DNA of 64,000 nt from Leifsonia sp. CL147. GTDB taxonomy: Bacteria > Actinomycetota > Actinomycetes > Actinomycetales > Microbacteriaceae. The translations under genes and the position numbers were made by a program. Location: positions 372,678 through 436,677 of the forward strand of contig NZ_FOTM01000001.1 in the NCBI RefSeq assembly GCF_900114565.1, read 5' to 3'. Every line of letters starts with the position of its first letter. Position 1 is the stretch's first letter. The notes beneath the pieces were generated by a model. It had not been told where the DNA came from. It did no database searches and was given only the letters and a program-made list of their open reading frames with translations. Positions 47,932-57,886 of the stretch are shown here, piece by piece.

Positions 47932-50736
47932 ATGCCACAACGCACACGATCGCTCCTCAGGGGAGTGATCGCCGTCCTGCTGGGAGTGAGCGCCGCGCTG
48001 GTGGGCACCACCGCGGCGTCTGCAGCGGGCTGCACCACGTACTACGTCTCTTCCGCGACGGGAAGCGACTCCAACGACGGCTGCAGCAGCACGACGCCGT
48101 GGCAGAGCCTCGCGAACGTGAACGCGACGACATTCGCTGCCGGGAACCAGCTCCTGTTCGCGAAAGGCGGCTCGTGGTCCGGCGAGCTGAAGCTGCTGGG
48201 GTCGGGAGCGAGCGGTAGCCCCATCGTCGTCTCCAGCTACGGAAGCGGAGCAGCCCCGATCATCGCCGGAGGAGGTGCCGCTGCAGCGATCGCCCTGGTC
48301 AACGAGCAGTACGTCACCATCCAGAACCTCGAGATCACCAACACGACGACCTCGGCGGCCGTGCGCGCGGGCATCCTCGCGGAGAACGACACCAGCGGGA
48401 TCCTGAACGGCATCCACATCCTGAACAACAACATCCACGACGTCCTCGGCTACTGGGATAAATCCACGGGCCAGCCGAGCAACGACTCCGGCATCGGCTT
48501 CAACCTGAGCGATTCGTACACGACCAACGGCTGGAACGACGTCGACATCGACGGCAACACGCTGACCAAGGTCGACGCGGGCGGGATTTACATCGGATCG
48601 GTGGCGGGAACGAACCACAGCATCGTGACCGCGAACGTCGTGATCCAGAACAACACGATCACGAACACCGGCGGCAACGACGTGGTCTGCGTCTACTGCA
48701 ACGCTCCGACCGTCCAGAACAACGTCACCACCGACAGCGGCTACCGGTACTCGGGCGCCGGCTACTGGATGGCGCTGAACAACGGCGGCGTCTGGCAGAA
48801 CAACGAGATCGCACGTCAGTGGCGTGCGCTGTGGGACGGCGAAGCGTTCGACATCGACCACGACAACACCAACGTGACCCTGCAGTACAACTACACGCAC
48901 GACAACCCGTACGGGTTCATGGAGTTCTGCTGCAGTACCACCTTCGGCTCGCTCGGGACCTCGGTCATCCGCGACAACATCAGCCAGAACGACGGATCGA
49001 CCAATGCGGTCTTCTCGACGCTCAACGGCGTCGAGGCGGGAGCGTCCGCGCAGTTCTACAACAACACGGTCTACATGGGGCCGAACGACAACGGTTACGT
49101 CGCCAGCGGAACGCCGGCGAGCAGCGCAGCGGTCAGCTTCACCAACAACCTGATCTACCACCTCGGCCAGGGCGGTTACAACGCCGGAAACGTCTCGTGG
49201 TCGCACAACCTCATGTACGGAGTCCACCCGTCGACGGAGCCTGCGGACAGTTCGAAGATCACGTCCGACCCGAAGCTGGCCGATCCCGGTGCCGCCGGCT
49301 CGGGCCGCAGCTCGGCTTCGGTCTACCAGCTCCTCAGCGGATCGCCCGCCCTCGGCGCCGGTGCCGTGATCTCCAGCAACGGCGGCGAGGACTACTTCGG
49401 AAACCCGGTGTCATCGACAGCCGCCCCGAACATCGGCGCCTACAACGGCGCGGCGGTCTCCGCCCTCGCCTCCTCCTCGGGTGGCCACTGGCGATTCGAC
49501 GAAGGAACCGGCACCGCAGCATCCGACTCCACCGGGCACCTGAACAACGGAACGCTTCAGGCCGGCGCGGGCTGGACCACCGGCCAGCTGGGCAGCGGAG
49601 CGCTCTCGCTCAGCGGCGCGACCAACAGCTGGGTCGACATCCCGACGACGGCGATCGACACGAGCGCGAGTTACACGGTCTCCGCCTGGGTGCAGCCGTC
49701 CACCGTCACCGGGAACCAGACGTTCGCGAGCATCGACGGAACCACCATCAGCCCGTTCTACCTTCAGCTCTCCGCGGGAAAGCTGACCCTGACCGAGCGG
49801 AGTTCCGACTCGACGGCCTCGACCGCCACCCAGGTGGTCGGACCGGCCGCCGTCGCCGGGACGTGGTATCAGCTGGTCGGTGTCTACGATGCGACCGCGG
49901 GGACGATCAAGCTGTACGTGAACGGCGTGCTTCAGGGAACGACAGCGTACACCTCCGGCTGGAAGGCCACCGGGCACACCACGATCGGTCGAGCCAAGTG
50001 GAACGGCGGGAACGTTGACTTCGTCAACGGCGCCATCGACGACGTGCAGCTGATCCCGCGCGCCGTCACCGACCGTGAGGCGTTCGCCATCGGCACCGGA
50101 GCGACCGCCTACTACGCATTCGACGAAGGCTCCGGCAGCAGCACCACCGATGCGAGCGGCGACATGCCGAACGCGTCGCTCGAGGGCAATGCGGGCTGGG
50201 CCGCCGGCCACATCGGGACGGGCGCTCTCTCGCAGACCGGGCAGTCCGGCGCCTTCGCTCAGACGCCGGGCGCGGCCATCGACACGCGCAAGAGCTATGC
50301 AGTGGCAGCATGGGTGAACCTGAATACGACGAGTGGTGGCAACCAGACGATCGTCAGCCAGTTCGGGTCCAACATCAGCCCGTTCTATCTGCAGCTCACC
50401 GGCGGCAAGTTCGCCTTCGTGGTGCGGAGTTCGGACTCCACGAGCTCGACAGCGACGTCCGTGACGGCGACGTCCGCGGCGACTGCAGGCACCTGGTATC
50501 ACCTGGTGGGGATGTGGGACAGCTCTTCGGGAACCATCTCCCTCTATGTGAACGGGACGCTGCAGGGGACGGCCGCGTACAGCACACCGTGGACGGGAGT
50601 GCTCGGCACGACGGTGATCGGCGCCGGCGAGTGGGCGCTGTCCCCGGTGGACTTCGTCAACGGATCCATCGACGACGTCCACCTCTACAACCGCACGCTC
50701 ACGAGCGCGCAGATTACCACGCTGGCGACGCCGTGA
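47932..50736 (+). CDS. Secreted parallel beta-helix protein with two LamG domains
   Basis: A 934-residue secreted protein. Sec signal peptide (cleavage near ASAAG, residue 33). Residues 34-500 form a right-handed parallel beta-helix with repeated N-N-x-I and asparagine ladders (IHILNNNIHD, VVIQNNTITN, APTVQNNVTT), the fold of pectate lyase-like and GH-type polysaccharide enzymes. Two LamG/concanavalin-like domains follow (about 517-715 and 722-934), each starting HWRFDEGTG- or YYAFDEGSG-like and clearly duplicates of each other. No catalytic set can be fixed by eye. It probably degrades or binds a plant glycan whose products feed the importer upstream. Confidence 0.85.
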   Translation: MPQRTRSLLRGVIAVLLGVSAALVGTTAASAAGCTTYYVSSATGSDSNDGCSSTTPWQSLANVNATTFAAGNQLLFAKGGSWSGELKLLGSGASGSPIVVSSYGSGAAPIIAGGGAAAAIALVNEQYVTIQNLEITNTTTSAAVRAGILAENDTSGILNGIHILNNNIHDVLGYWDKSTGQPSNDSGIGFNLSDSYTTNGWNDVDIDGNTLTKVDAGGIYIGSVAGTNHSIVTANVVIQNNTITNTGGNDVVCVYCNAPTVQNNVTTDSGYRYSGAGYWMALNNGGVWQNNEIARQWRALWDGEAFDIDHDNTNVTLQYNYTHDNPYGFMEFCCSTTFGSLGTSVIRDNISQNDGSTNAVFSTLNGVEAGASAQFYNNTVYMGPNDNGYVASGTPASSAAVSFTNNLIYHLGQGGYNAGNVSWSHNLMYGVHPSTEPADSSKITSDPKLADPGAAGSGRSSASVYQLLSGSPALGAGAVISSNGGEDYFGNPVSSTAAPNIGAYNGAAVSALASSSGGHWRFDEGTGTAASDSTGHLNNGTLQAGAGWTTGQLGSGALSLSGATNSWVDIPTTAIDTSASYTVSAWVQPSTVTGNQTFASIDGTTISPFYLQLSAGKLTLTERSSDSTASTATQVVGPAAVAGTWYQLVGVYDATAGTIKLYVNGVLQGTTAYTSGWKATGHTTIGRAKWNGGNVDFVNGAIDDVQLIPRAVTDREAFAIGTGATAYYAFDEGSGSSTTDASGDMPNASLEGNAGWAAGHIGTGALSQTGQSGAFAQTPGAAIDTRKSYAVAAWVNLNTTSGGNQTIVSQFGSNISPFYLQLTGGKFAFVVRSSDSTSSTATSVTATSAATAGTWYHLVGMWDSSSGTISLYVNGTLQGTAAYSTPWTGVLGTTVIGAGEWALSPVDFVNGSIDDVHLYNRTLTSAQITTLATP

Positions 50737-50739
50737 TCC

Positions 50740-50775
50740 CCGGAGGGGCGGAGTTTCGGGACTCCGCCCCTCCGG
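50740..50775. terminator. Strong hairpin terminator
   Basis: A perfect 15-bp stem (50740-50754 with 50761-50775) with loop TTCGGG, then TTGT. It lies 3 nt after the beta-helix stop and 15 bp from the convergent reductase stop, so it can serve both. Confidence 0.85.
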
Positions 50776-50790
50776 TTGTCGGCGACCCGC

Positions 50791-51411
50791 TCAGGGGAGG
50801 AGCGTGAATCCGGACTCGTAGTGCGTCTTGGCGATCGCCGCCAACACGATCTGCAGAAAGCCCAGCGCCTCGAGCTCCCGCGCACGCGACAGGGGCCCAG
50901 CGTCAACGGCTCGGAGCCCTGCTGCCTCGATCAGGGCGACGACGGCGATCTTCGCCTCCGCATCGTCACCGGCGAGAAGAACCGTCGTGGGTGTGGTGCC
51001 ATTGGTGCCGGTGGCCAGCGTGTCGCCGAAATTGGCATTGAACGCCTTCACTACCGCCGCGCCCGGGATCTCGTGAGCGATTTCGGCAGCGGCAGAGGAG
51101 TCGGCCGGGACGAGCAGCTCATCGTAGGTGGTGAAGTCGATCGGATTGCTGATATCGATGACGACCTTTCCCCTGAGTCGGCTCCGATACCGGGCGAGGA
51201 CGTCCGCGACCGCTTCATAGGGGACGGCGAGGACCACGAGATCGCCGGTGAGCTCGTCGCCGATCACCCCGTATTCCGCGTCAGCACGTTCGGACGACGA
51301 GCCGGCACCGGCCCTGCGTCTGATGATCTGGATGTCGGCTCCGGCCCGGGCGGCCACGTCGGCCAGAGCCGAACCCATTTTGCCGGTGCCGATGATGCTG
51401 ATGGATGTCAT
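50791..51411 (-). CDS. NADP-binding oxidoreductase, F420-dependent reductase-like
   Basis: A 206-residue Rossmann-fold protein. ISIIGTGKMGSALADVAARAG is the dinucleotide motif, VVLAVPYEAVADVLARYR and VVIDISNPIDF the next segments, and VKAFNANFGDTLATG the active-site region of NADPH:F420 reductase-like proteins. The ATG overlaps the stop of the monooxygenase upstream. It probably supplies or removes reducing power for that enzyme or reduces its product. The cofactor is not certain. Confidence 0.82.
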   Translation of the reverse strand: MTSISIIGTGKMGSALADVAARAGADIQIIRRRAGAGSSSERADAEYGVIGDELTGDLVVLAVPYEAVADVLARYRSRLRGKVVIDISNPIDFTTYDELLVPADSSAAAEIAHEIPGAAVVKAFNANFGDTLATGTNGTTPTTVLLAGDDAEAKIAVVALIEAAGLRAVDAGPLSRARELEALGFLQIVLAAIAKTHYESGFTLLP

Positions 51412-52628
51412 GCGGACGGGACCCTTCTCAGTCGCTTGAGTGTCTTCTCGGCGGCAGCCACGGCGTCGTAGTCGAAGACGACGCCCCGGCGGAAGTCGCG
51501 CCCGGCCCGCAATTCCGCGTCGCGTTTCCGGATGTCCTCGAACTCGTTCTGCGAGTCGAACTGCGAACCGCTTCTGCGGGAGCTGTTCTGCAGGATCGCC
51601 GTTCGCTGCATCCGAACCGACGTATAGCGTTTGAAGGCTTCGGCGATGCCGTCCGAGCCGTCGCATTCCCGGAGGAAGAAGGCGAGGGCGATGCTGTCTT
51701 CGATGGCCTGGTTCACGCCCTGGCCTGCGTGAGGCAGCATCGTGTGTGCGGCGTCGCCGAGCAAGGTGATCCGACCACGCGACCAATTGGTCAGAGGCTC
51801 GCGGTCGTACAGCCCCCACCAGAAGGTCGTGTCGATGAGTCCGATGAACTCGCGGAGTCTCGGGTCCCATCCATCGCCCCCGAACTCCGCGGCGAGCTCG
51901 CTGACATCCCCGGCGGATGACCAGGATTCCTCGAGGGGCTTGTCACTGGGTACGAACCCCACATAGTTGAACAGCTTCCGCTGCTGCAGCGGATAGCACA
52001 TGAAGTGCTTTCCCTCGCCCATCCAGACCTGGCTCTTCATCGGCCAGTCGACGGGGAGGCGACTCGCGTCGAGCACTCCGCGGTAGGCGATCGATCCGGA
52101 ATAGACGGGATCCGGGACTTTCATGATGGAATCCCGCACCACCGAGTGGACGCCATCCGCACCCACCACGGCATCGAATTCACCGGTCACGCCGTTGTCG
52201 AATCCCAGGCGGACGCTCGTGGCCGACTGGTGAATCGACGTCAAGCGATGTCCCAGGCGAACCGAGTCGGCGGGGACCGCTCGCGTCAGGACCTCGACCA
52301 GATCGGGCCTGTACATTCCCACGTTCTGGTACCGCCGGGCTGAGTCCTCCCACGCTGCTTCGGCGATCAGCGCGCCCCTGGCGTCGAGGTAGACACCGGG
52401 TCCCTCCATGCGTGCGCCGACGCGCTTGATCTCATCGAGCAGACCCAGCGTGTCGAGAATGCGCTGGGCATTCGGGGCGACCGTGACGCCCGCGCCCACG
52501 TCGCCGAACCTTCGCGCCTGCTCGAATACCGTGACCTGGACGCCGGCGATCCTCGTCAGCGCGATCGCGGCGGTGAGCCCGCCCATCCCGCCGCCGATGA
52601 CCGCGACTCTCGTGGTGTGATCTGCCAT
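51408..52628 (-). CDS. FAD-dependent aromatic-ring monooxygenase
   Basis: A 406-residue class A flavin monooxygenase. FAD motif VAVIGGGMGGLTAAIAL at the N-terminus, the GADGVHSVVRDS (DG) motif mid-way, and RITLLGDAAHTMLPHAGQGVNQAIED (GD) near residue 290. It hydroxylates an aromatic substrate using NAD(P)H. The closest type by eye is salicylate or 6-hydroxynicotinate hydroxylase. Context (MHS transporter, LysR) fits uptake and first step of degradation of an aromatic acid. The ATG at 52628 follows AGGAGG. Confidence 0.9.
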   Translation of the reverse strand: MADHTTRVAVIGGGMGGLTAAIALTRIAGVQVTVFEQARRFGDVGAGVTVAPNAQRILDTLGLLDEIKRVGARMEGPGVYLDARGALIAEAAWEDSARRYQNVGMYRPDLVEVLTRAVPADSVRLGHRLTSIHQSATSVRLGFDNGVTGEFDAVVGADGVHSVVRDSIMKVPDPVYSGSIAYRGVLDASRLPVDWPMKSQVWMGEGKHFMCYPLQQRKLFNYVGFVPSDKPLEESWSSAGDVSELAAEFGGDGWDPRLREFIGLIDTTFWWGLYDREPLTNWSRGRITLLGDAAHTMLPHAGQGVNQAIEDSIALAFFLRECDGSDGIAEAFKRYTSVRMQRTAILQNSSRRSGSQFDSQNEFEDIRKRDAELRAGRDFRRGVVFDYDAVAAAEKTLKRLRRVPSA

Positions 52629-52686
52629 ATGTCCTCCTCGACCGAATCGGGTGATATCCGAAACTGCTTTCCCTCGTGCGGTGTCG

Positions 52687-54066
52687 CTATCGCTTCTCCG
52701 CCAACTCCATCCGGGCCCCGTTCGGGACGAACACCGTGGCCCCGCTCGCCTGCTCCGCCTCGTGGTCCGGCCCGAGCGGGATGCCGCGACGGTCGCGCAG
52801 GCACAGCGCCGCCCCGGCTCCGAGGAGGGTGGCCACGAGGAGGTATCCCGAGATCGCGACGGTGGTGCCGGTTCGCTCCAGCAGGGCCTGGGCGATGGTC
52901 GGCGCGAACGCCCCGCCGAGGACCGCCCCGATCGCGTAGGCGATGGATACGCCGGAGAAGCGGATGGACGCCGGGAAGATCTCCGCGTACCACGCGGCCA
53001 AGGGGCCATAGGTGAGGCCGAGGCCGATCGAGATCAGGATCAGCGCGGTGTAGAGCCCGGAAAGCGTTCCGGTGTCGACGAGCCAGAAGATCGGGAAGAC
53101 GATCAGGGCTTGCAAGGCGAAGCCGATGAGGATGGTGTTCCGCCGGCCGATCGAGTCGGCCAGGCGACCGGAGATCAGCGTGGACACGAACCACACCATC
53201 GAGGCCACCGCGGCCGCGACGAGCACCGCCGTCGTGTCGATCTTCAGCCTGCCGGTGGCGTAGCTGTTGAGGAATCCGCCGGTCGTCATGTAGCCCGCGG
53301 TGTTGTTGCCCACGAACACGAGTGCGGCGAGGATCACGAGGTGCCAGTGCCGCCGGAAGAGGACCAGGATCGGGACCTTGATCTGCTTGCCGCGCTCGGC
53401 GATCTCCGTGAACACAGGGCTTTCCTCGACGGAGCGGCGGACCAGGAAGCCGACGACGATGAGCACGATGCTGAGCAGGAACGGCACACGCCAGCCCCAC
53501 TCGAGGTAGGCCGCGCCGGGGGAGAAGACGCCGGTCATGAGGGCCGTGACGCCTGAGGCGAGGAGAAAGCCGAGCGGGACGCCGAGCTGCGGCACGGCGC
53601 CGGCGCGGCCGCGGCGGTCCGCAGGGGCATGCTCGACGACCATGAGAACCGCTCCGCCCCACTCCCCGCCGGCAGAGACGCCTTGGAGGATGCGGAGGAG
53701 GAGCAGGAGGATCGGCGCTGCGATGCCGATCTGGGTGAACGTCGGCAGGACGCCGATGAGTGTCGTCGCCGTCCCCATGAGGACGAGCGTGATGACGAGC
53801 ACCGTGCGGCGACCGATCACATCGCCGAAGTGCCCCGCAAGGAACGCCCCGAGCGGGCGGAAGAGGAACGAGATGCCGACCGTGGCGAAGGACAGCAGGA
53901 GCGCGATGTCCTGACCGGCTGGGGCGAAGAAGAGCTGAGCGAAGACGAGTCCCGCCCCGGTCGCGAAAATGAAGAAGTCGTACCACTCGATGGTGGTGCC
54001 GATGATCGTCGCAATGGCGACCCGGCTCTGGGTCGCGCGACTGCCGGCGGCAGTGGAGGTGGTCAT
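52687..54066 (-). CDS. MHS-family (MFS) carboxylate/aromatic acid symporter
   Basis: A 459-residue protein with 12 membrane helices. IGTTIEWYDFFIFATGAGLVF is the hallmark N-terminus of the metabolite:H+ symporters (ShiA, KgtP, PcaK-like). GHFGDVIGRRTVLVITL is the loop 2-3 MFS signature. GGEWGGAVLMVVEHAPADRRGRAG follows, and a second SGRLADSIGRRN signature starts the second half. It probably imports the substrate of the monooxygenase encoded just downstream. The 58-bp spacing and same strand indicate one operon. Confidence 0.92.
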   Translation of the reverse strand: MTTSTAAGSRATQSRVAIATIIGTTIEWYDFFIFATGAGLVFAQLFFAPAGQDIALLLSFATVGISFLFRPLGAFLAGHFGDVIGRRTVLVITLVLMGTATTLIGVLPTFTQIGIAAPILLLLLRILQGVSAGGEWGGAVLMVVEHAPADRRGRAGAVPQLGVPLGFLLASGVTALMTGVFSPGAAYLEWGWRVPFLLSIVLIVVGFLVRRSVEESPVFTEIAERGKQIKVPILVLFRRHWHLVILAALVFVGNNTAGYMTTGGFLNSYATGRLKIDTTAVLVAAAVASMVWFVSTLISGRLADSIGRRNTILIGFALQALIVFPIFWLVDTGTLSGLYTALILISIGLGLTYGPLAAWYAEIFPASIRFSGVSIAYAIGAVLGGAFAPTIAQALLERTGTTVAISGYLLVATLLGAGAALCLRDRRGIPLGPDHEAEQASGATVFVPNGARMELAEKR

Positions 54067-54217
54067 CGTGTCCCTAACGTCATTGTTCGCCCCCCAACCA
54101 AGAGGGGCGCGAGAGAACTGTTTCTCTATATTGGAAGTCGCAGATCTCCGTGTAAAACTCAGAAATCTGTGGATGTTGTTCTGTCGTACTTATGTAACCG
54201 TTCGAGAAGAGGTGGCC
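54067..54217. promoter_or_regulatory. Divergent promoter region of LysR gene and transporter operon
   Basis: 151 bp, AT-richer than its surroundings. It contains a dyad CAGAT-N19-ATCTG (54143-54171), a possible LysR-type site between the two starts. Confidence 0.5.
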
Positions 54218-55132
54218 GTGGCCGATGTGAGCTTGAGGCAGCTCGAGTTGTTCGCCGCCCTGCCGAACTTCACGACGCTGAGTGCTGCGGCGGCCCATCT
54301 GCACATCTCCGAATCGGCGCTGTCGCAGGCCGTCACAGGGCTCGAGAAGACCGTCGGGGAGCAGCTGTGCATCCGCCGAAAGGCACGGGGCCTCACCCTG
54401 ACTCCCGCGGGCCAGGAGTTCGCCGCGCAGGCTCGCCGGATCCTCGCGGATACCCGAGAGCTCGTCCTGGGCGCCCGGCGGGGGGAGTTGCGCGGCCCCG
54501 TGAAGCTCGGCTGCTACGCGAGCTTCGCGACGAGCGTGGTGCCCGAGCTTCTCGAAGGGTTCCCGCGAAGGCATCCGGGGGTGCACCTCGAGGTCACGGT
54601 CGGCACCAACGAGGAGTTGTTCTCAGCACTCCAGGCGGGGTACCTCGACGTCGCCTTCACGTACGACGTGTCCCTGCCCACCGGATACCGTCGCCGCACG
54701 ATCTATCCGACCGCGCTGGAGGCCCACCTGCATCCGGCCCATCCTCTCGCAGCCGGCGACACCGTCGATCTTGCCGATCTCGCCGGTGAGCCGCTCATCC
54801 ACTACGACGCGAGCCCCGGCACCGTCAACATCACGGAGGCATTCGCGGCCCGTGGGGCGGAGCTCACGATTCACGCGCGGGTCACTCAGATCATCCTCGT
54901 CGAGGCGCTGGTGGGCCGCGGGGTGGGTTACGGCCTGCTCATGTCCCGGCCCAACACGCTCCCCGTGAGCATCGAGGGGCGGCCGATCGCCATCCGCCCC
55001 CTCGACCCGCCCGTGACCCTCGCCCACGTCGTGGGAATCTGGCCCGAGGAGATGACCCTCACGCCGCGCGCCGCGGCCCTGCTCGACTATGCGGTCGAGA
55101 AGCTCGGCGGTTTTAAGAGACCTATCGGGTGA
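54218..55132 (+). CDS. LysR-family transcriptional regulator
   Basis: 304 residues. The N-terminal winged helix is SLRQLELFAALPNFTTLSAA through ISESALSQAVTGLEKTVGEQL (about residues 4-50), followed by the linker helix and a two-lobed effector domain. It lies divergent from the transporter-monooxygenase operon and is the likely activator in response to the aromatic substrate. The start is one of GTG 54212, 54218 or 54227. I chose 54218 because AGAAGAGG lies about 6 nt upstream. Confidence 0.92.
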   Translation: MADVSLRQLELFAALPNFTTLSAAAAHLHISESALSQAVTGLEKTVGEQLCIRRKARGLTLTPAGQEFAAQARRILADTRELVLGARRGELRGPVKLGCYASFATSVVPELLEGFPRRHPGVHLEVTVGTNEELFSALQAGYLDVAFTYDVSLPTGYRRRTIYPTALEAHLHPAHPLAAGDTVDLADLAGEPLIHYDASPGTVNITEAFAARGAELTIHARVTQIILVEALVGRGVGYGLLMSRPNTLPVSIEGRPIAIRPLDPPVTLAHVVGIWPEEMTLTPRAAALLDYAVEKLGGFKRPIG

Positions 55133-55183
55133 CCTTTTTGTGCCCGCTGCGGTGACGAACAGCGCGCACCTCGTTCCGAGGCT

Positions 55184-56203
55184 CTACGACGCGGGAGGCG
55201 CGGTCGACTCGCGCACCACCAGGCGGGTGGGGATCGGGATGGACTCCGCGGCGGCCTCCGGCTCTTCGAGCGCGATCAGGACCTGCTGCATGGTGAGCGC
55301 GCCGAGGGAGGCGAAGTCCTGGCGGACGGTCGTCAGCGGCGGCACGAAGTAGGCCGCCTCCGGTACGTCGTCGAAGCCCACGACGCTGATGTCTTCGGGG
55401 ATGCGCAGCCCGCGGCCGCGCAGCGCCGCCATGACGCCGATCGCCATCTGGTCGTTCGCGACGAACACCGCAGTGGCCGACCCCGCTGCCAGCTGCGAGC
55501 CGAACCGGAAGCCGCTCTCGGCCGACCAGTCGCCGTGACTGAGCTCGGTCGCCACCAGGCGCGCCTCGGACAGCTCATCGCGCCATCCGCGCACACGTTC
55601 GATGGCATCGGGCGAGACTTCGGGACCGGCCAGGCTCGCGATGCTGCGGTGGCCGAGCTCCACCAGGTGGCGCACCGCCTCGCGAGCACCGCGGTACTGG
55701 TCGATCGACACGGTGAGCGGGCCCCGATGCTGGCCCGCCGCCACCGCGATGATGGGGACGCCGGCTTCGAGGGCGCGGACGACATCCAGCTGGGCGACGT
55801 CCTCGGCGATCAGCACGACCGCCTCGACGCGCTCACGCAGCAGCGACTCGACCACGCCGCGGATCGAGCCGACGTCGCCGGAGACCGACGCGACGCTGAT
55901 GACGCTGTAGCGGGCCTCGCGCGCCGCCTCGCTGAAGTGGATGGCGATGGAGGAGGGGCCGAAGTCGGCGCTCGCCGGGGTGATCAGCCCGATCATCCGG
56001 GTGCGGCGGGTGACCAGCGCGCGCGCGGCCGGCGAGGGGGTGTACCGGAGCTTCTTGATCGCCTGCTCGACACGCTGACGGGTGGCAGGCCGCACTCCGG
56101 GAACATCGTTGAGCACCCGCGACACCGTCTGATGCGACACGCCCGCCAGGCGTGCGACATCGAAGATGTTCGCCACCTTCGCCGGCCTGTCCTCTGCGCT
56201 CAC
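55184..56203 (-). CDS. LacI-family transcriptional regulator of the Ytf-like operon
   Basis: A 339-residue repressor. Helix-turn-helix IFDVARLAGVSHQTVSRVLN (about 13-32), then a type I periplasmic-binding-like sensor domain with VVGFDDVPEAAYFVPPLTTV near the end. The start codon overlaps the stop of the second ABC ATPase gene, so it is the last gene of the transport operon and probably controls that operon. A candidate site with repeated GGTAACG lies upstream of the first gene. Confidence 0.94.
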   Translation of the reverse strand: MSAEDRPAKVANIFDVARLAGVSHQTVSRVLNDVPGVRPATRQRVEQAIKKLRYTPSPAARALVTRRTRMIGLITPASADFGPSSIAIHFSEAAREARYSVISVASVSGDVGSIRGVVESLLRERVEAVVLIAEDVAQLDVVRALEAGVPIIAVAAGQHRGPLTVSIDQYRGAREAVRHLVELGHRSIASLAGPEVSPDAIERVRGWRDELSEARLVATELSHGDWSAESGFRFGSQLAAGSATAVFVANDQMAIGVMAALRGRGLRIPEDISVVGFDDVPEAAYFVPPLTTVRQDFASLGALTMQQVLIALEEPEAAAESIPIPTRLVVRESTAPPAS

Positions 56204-57810
56204 CTCTCGGTCCGCCTGATCCCAGCACGGCCCGCGGTGCGTGCCGGCCCGGTCGTCCCCGCCTCGGCGCTCTTCGGCTCTGCTGCCTCAGGCTCCTCCG
56301 AATCGGCACTGGCGACCATCGCCAGGAGGGATTCGAAACTGACGTCGTCCGCATCCAGCGTGGCGATCACCTCCCGGTCCCTCAGAACGACGATGCGGTC
56401 GCCCACCCGCAGGACCTCCTCGAGCTCCGCCGAGATGAACAGGATGGTCATACCCGATTCTGCCAGTTCGCTGACGAGGCGCTGGATCTCGACCTTCGCA
56501 CCGACATCGATGCCCCGGGTGGGCTCGTCGAGGGCGAGGATGCGCGGCGACAGGGCGAGCAGCCGCGCGAGCATGACCTTCTGCTGGTTGCCGCCGGAGA
56601 GTGCACCGGCCGGCCGTTCCGGGTCGGCGGGCCGGATGTCCAGGGCCTCGATCCAGCTCGCCGTCAGTTCGTCCTGACGTGCGCGCGGGATGCGGCGGAG
56701 CCACCCCTTCTCGGCCTGCAGTGCGAGCGTGATGTTCTCGCGGACGGTCAGTTCGCCGATGATCCCTTCGAGCTTCCGGTTCTCGGACGAGTACGCGATG
56801 CCCGCGCGCAGGCCGTCGCGCGGGCCGGACAGCCGCCGCGGCGCTCCGTCGACGACGATGGACCCTGCTTCGATGCCGTCGATTCCGGCCAGGAGCCGCG
56901 CGAGTTCCGTGCGGCCCGATCCGAGCAGCCCCGCGAGTCCGACCACTTCTCTTTCATACAGGTCGACGTTCGCGGGTTTCAGCATCCCGCGCCGCTCGAT
57001 CCCCCTCGCGGACAGCACCGGGGCGGACGCCGCGACGCTGGACGGGGTGTCGGGCCGGGCGTCGACGCTCTCGAGCTCCGCACCCTCCCTGCCCAGCATC
57101 TTGTGCACCAGATCGATCCGCAGCAGCTCGGTCGTCAGGTATTCGCCGACCAGCTCGCCGTTGCGGAGCACGGTGACCCGGTCGCAGATCTCGTAGACCT
57201 GTTCGAGGAAGTGCGAGACGAAGAGGATGGCGATGCCGCGCGAGCGCAGCTCCCGGATGACGCGGAAGAGTTCCGTCACCTCGTCCTGGTCGAGGCTCGA
57301 CGTCGGCTCGTCGAGCACCAGCACCTTGAGGTCGGCGGAGACGGCGCGGGCGATCGCGACCAGCTGCTGCACCGCCAGTGAGTATGAGCCGAGCGGGCTG
57401 GCCGGGTCGATGTCCAGCCCGAGGCCGACGAGGGCGCGCTGTGCTTCTGTGCGCATGCGCGCCCAGTCGATCCCGCCGCGGCGGCGCGGCTCGCGGCCGA
57501 GCATGACGTTCTCGGCGACCGTGAGGTTGGTCAGCAGGTCCACCTCCTGGTAGACCGTGCGGATGCCCGCCTTCTGAGCCTGCCGCGGGTTCGCGAACGT
57601 GCGGACCGCCCCGTCCAGCCGCACCGTGCCGGAGTCGAGGGGGATGACGCCGGTGATGGCGCGGATCAGCGTCGACTTGCCTGCCCCGTTCTCGCCCATG
57701 AGCGAGTGGACTTCGCCCGGGAACATCCGGAAGTCGACGTTGGAGAGCGCCGCGTCTCCCGCATACCGCACGGACGCACCGCTGACCTCGACGACAGGGT
57801 CGACATGCAT
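56200..57810 (-). CDS. Sugar ABC transporter ATPase, second copy
   Basis: A 536-residue fused double ATPase of the ribose/galactofuranose type. First half: Walker A GENGAGKSTL, signature SLAVQQLVAIARAV, Walker B VLVLDEPTSSLD. Second half: LLGSGRTEL in place of Walker A, LSGGNQQKV, ILALDEPTRGIDVGAK. The second half thus carries the usual degenerate P-loop. The tail (about 505-536) is acidic then Arg-rich. It is a clear paralogue of the ATPase at 59946-61460 in the same operon. ATG 57810 with GAGG upstream is chosen over GTG 57852. Confidence 0.92.
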   Translation of the reverse strand: MHVDPVVEVSGASVRYAGDAALSNVDFRMFPGEVHSLMGENGAGKSTLIRAITGVIPLDSGTVRLDGAVRTFANPRQAQKAGIRTVYQEVDLLTNLTVAENVMLGREPRRRGGIDWARMRTEAQRALVGLGLDIDPASPLGSYSLAVQQLVAIARAVSADLKVLVLDEPTSSLDQDEVTELFRVIRELRSRGIAILFVSHFLEQVYEICDRVTVLRNGELVGEYLTTELLRIDLVHKMLGREGAELESVDARPDTPSSVAASAPVLSARGIERRGMLKPANVDLYEREVVGLAGLLGSGRTELARLLAGIDGIEAGSIVVDGAPRRLSGPRDGLRAGIAYSSENRKLEGIIGELTVRENITLALQAEKGWLRRIPRARQDELTASWIEALDIRPADPERPAGALSGGNQQKVMLARLLALSPRILALDEPTRGIDVGAKVEIQRLVSELAESGMTILFISAELEEVLRVGDRIVVLRDREVIATLDADDVSFESLLAMVASADSEEPEAAEPKSAEAGTTGPARTAGRAGIRRTER

Positions 57811-57886
57811 CGTCGCCTCGCGCTCCTTGTCCGCCTGGGTGACGGAGTACACACTACTATCGGCTGCTACGCCCGTCCTGCTGCGT

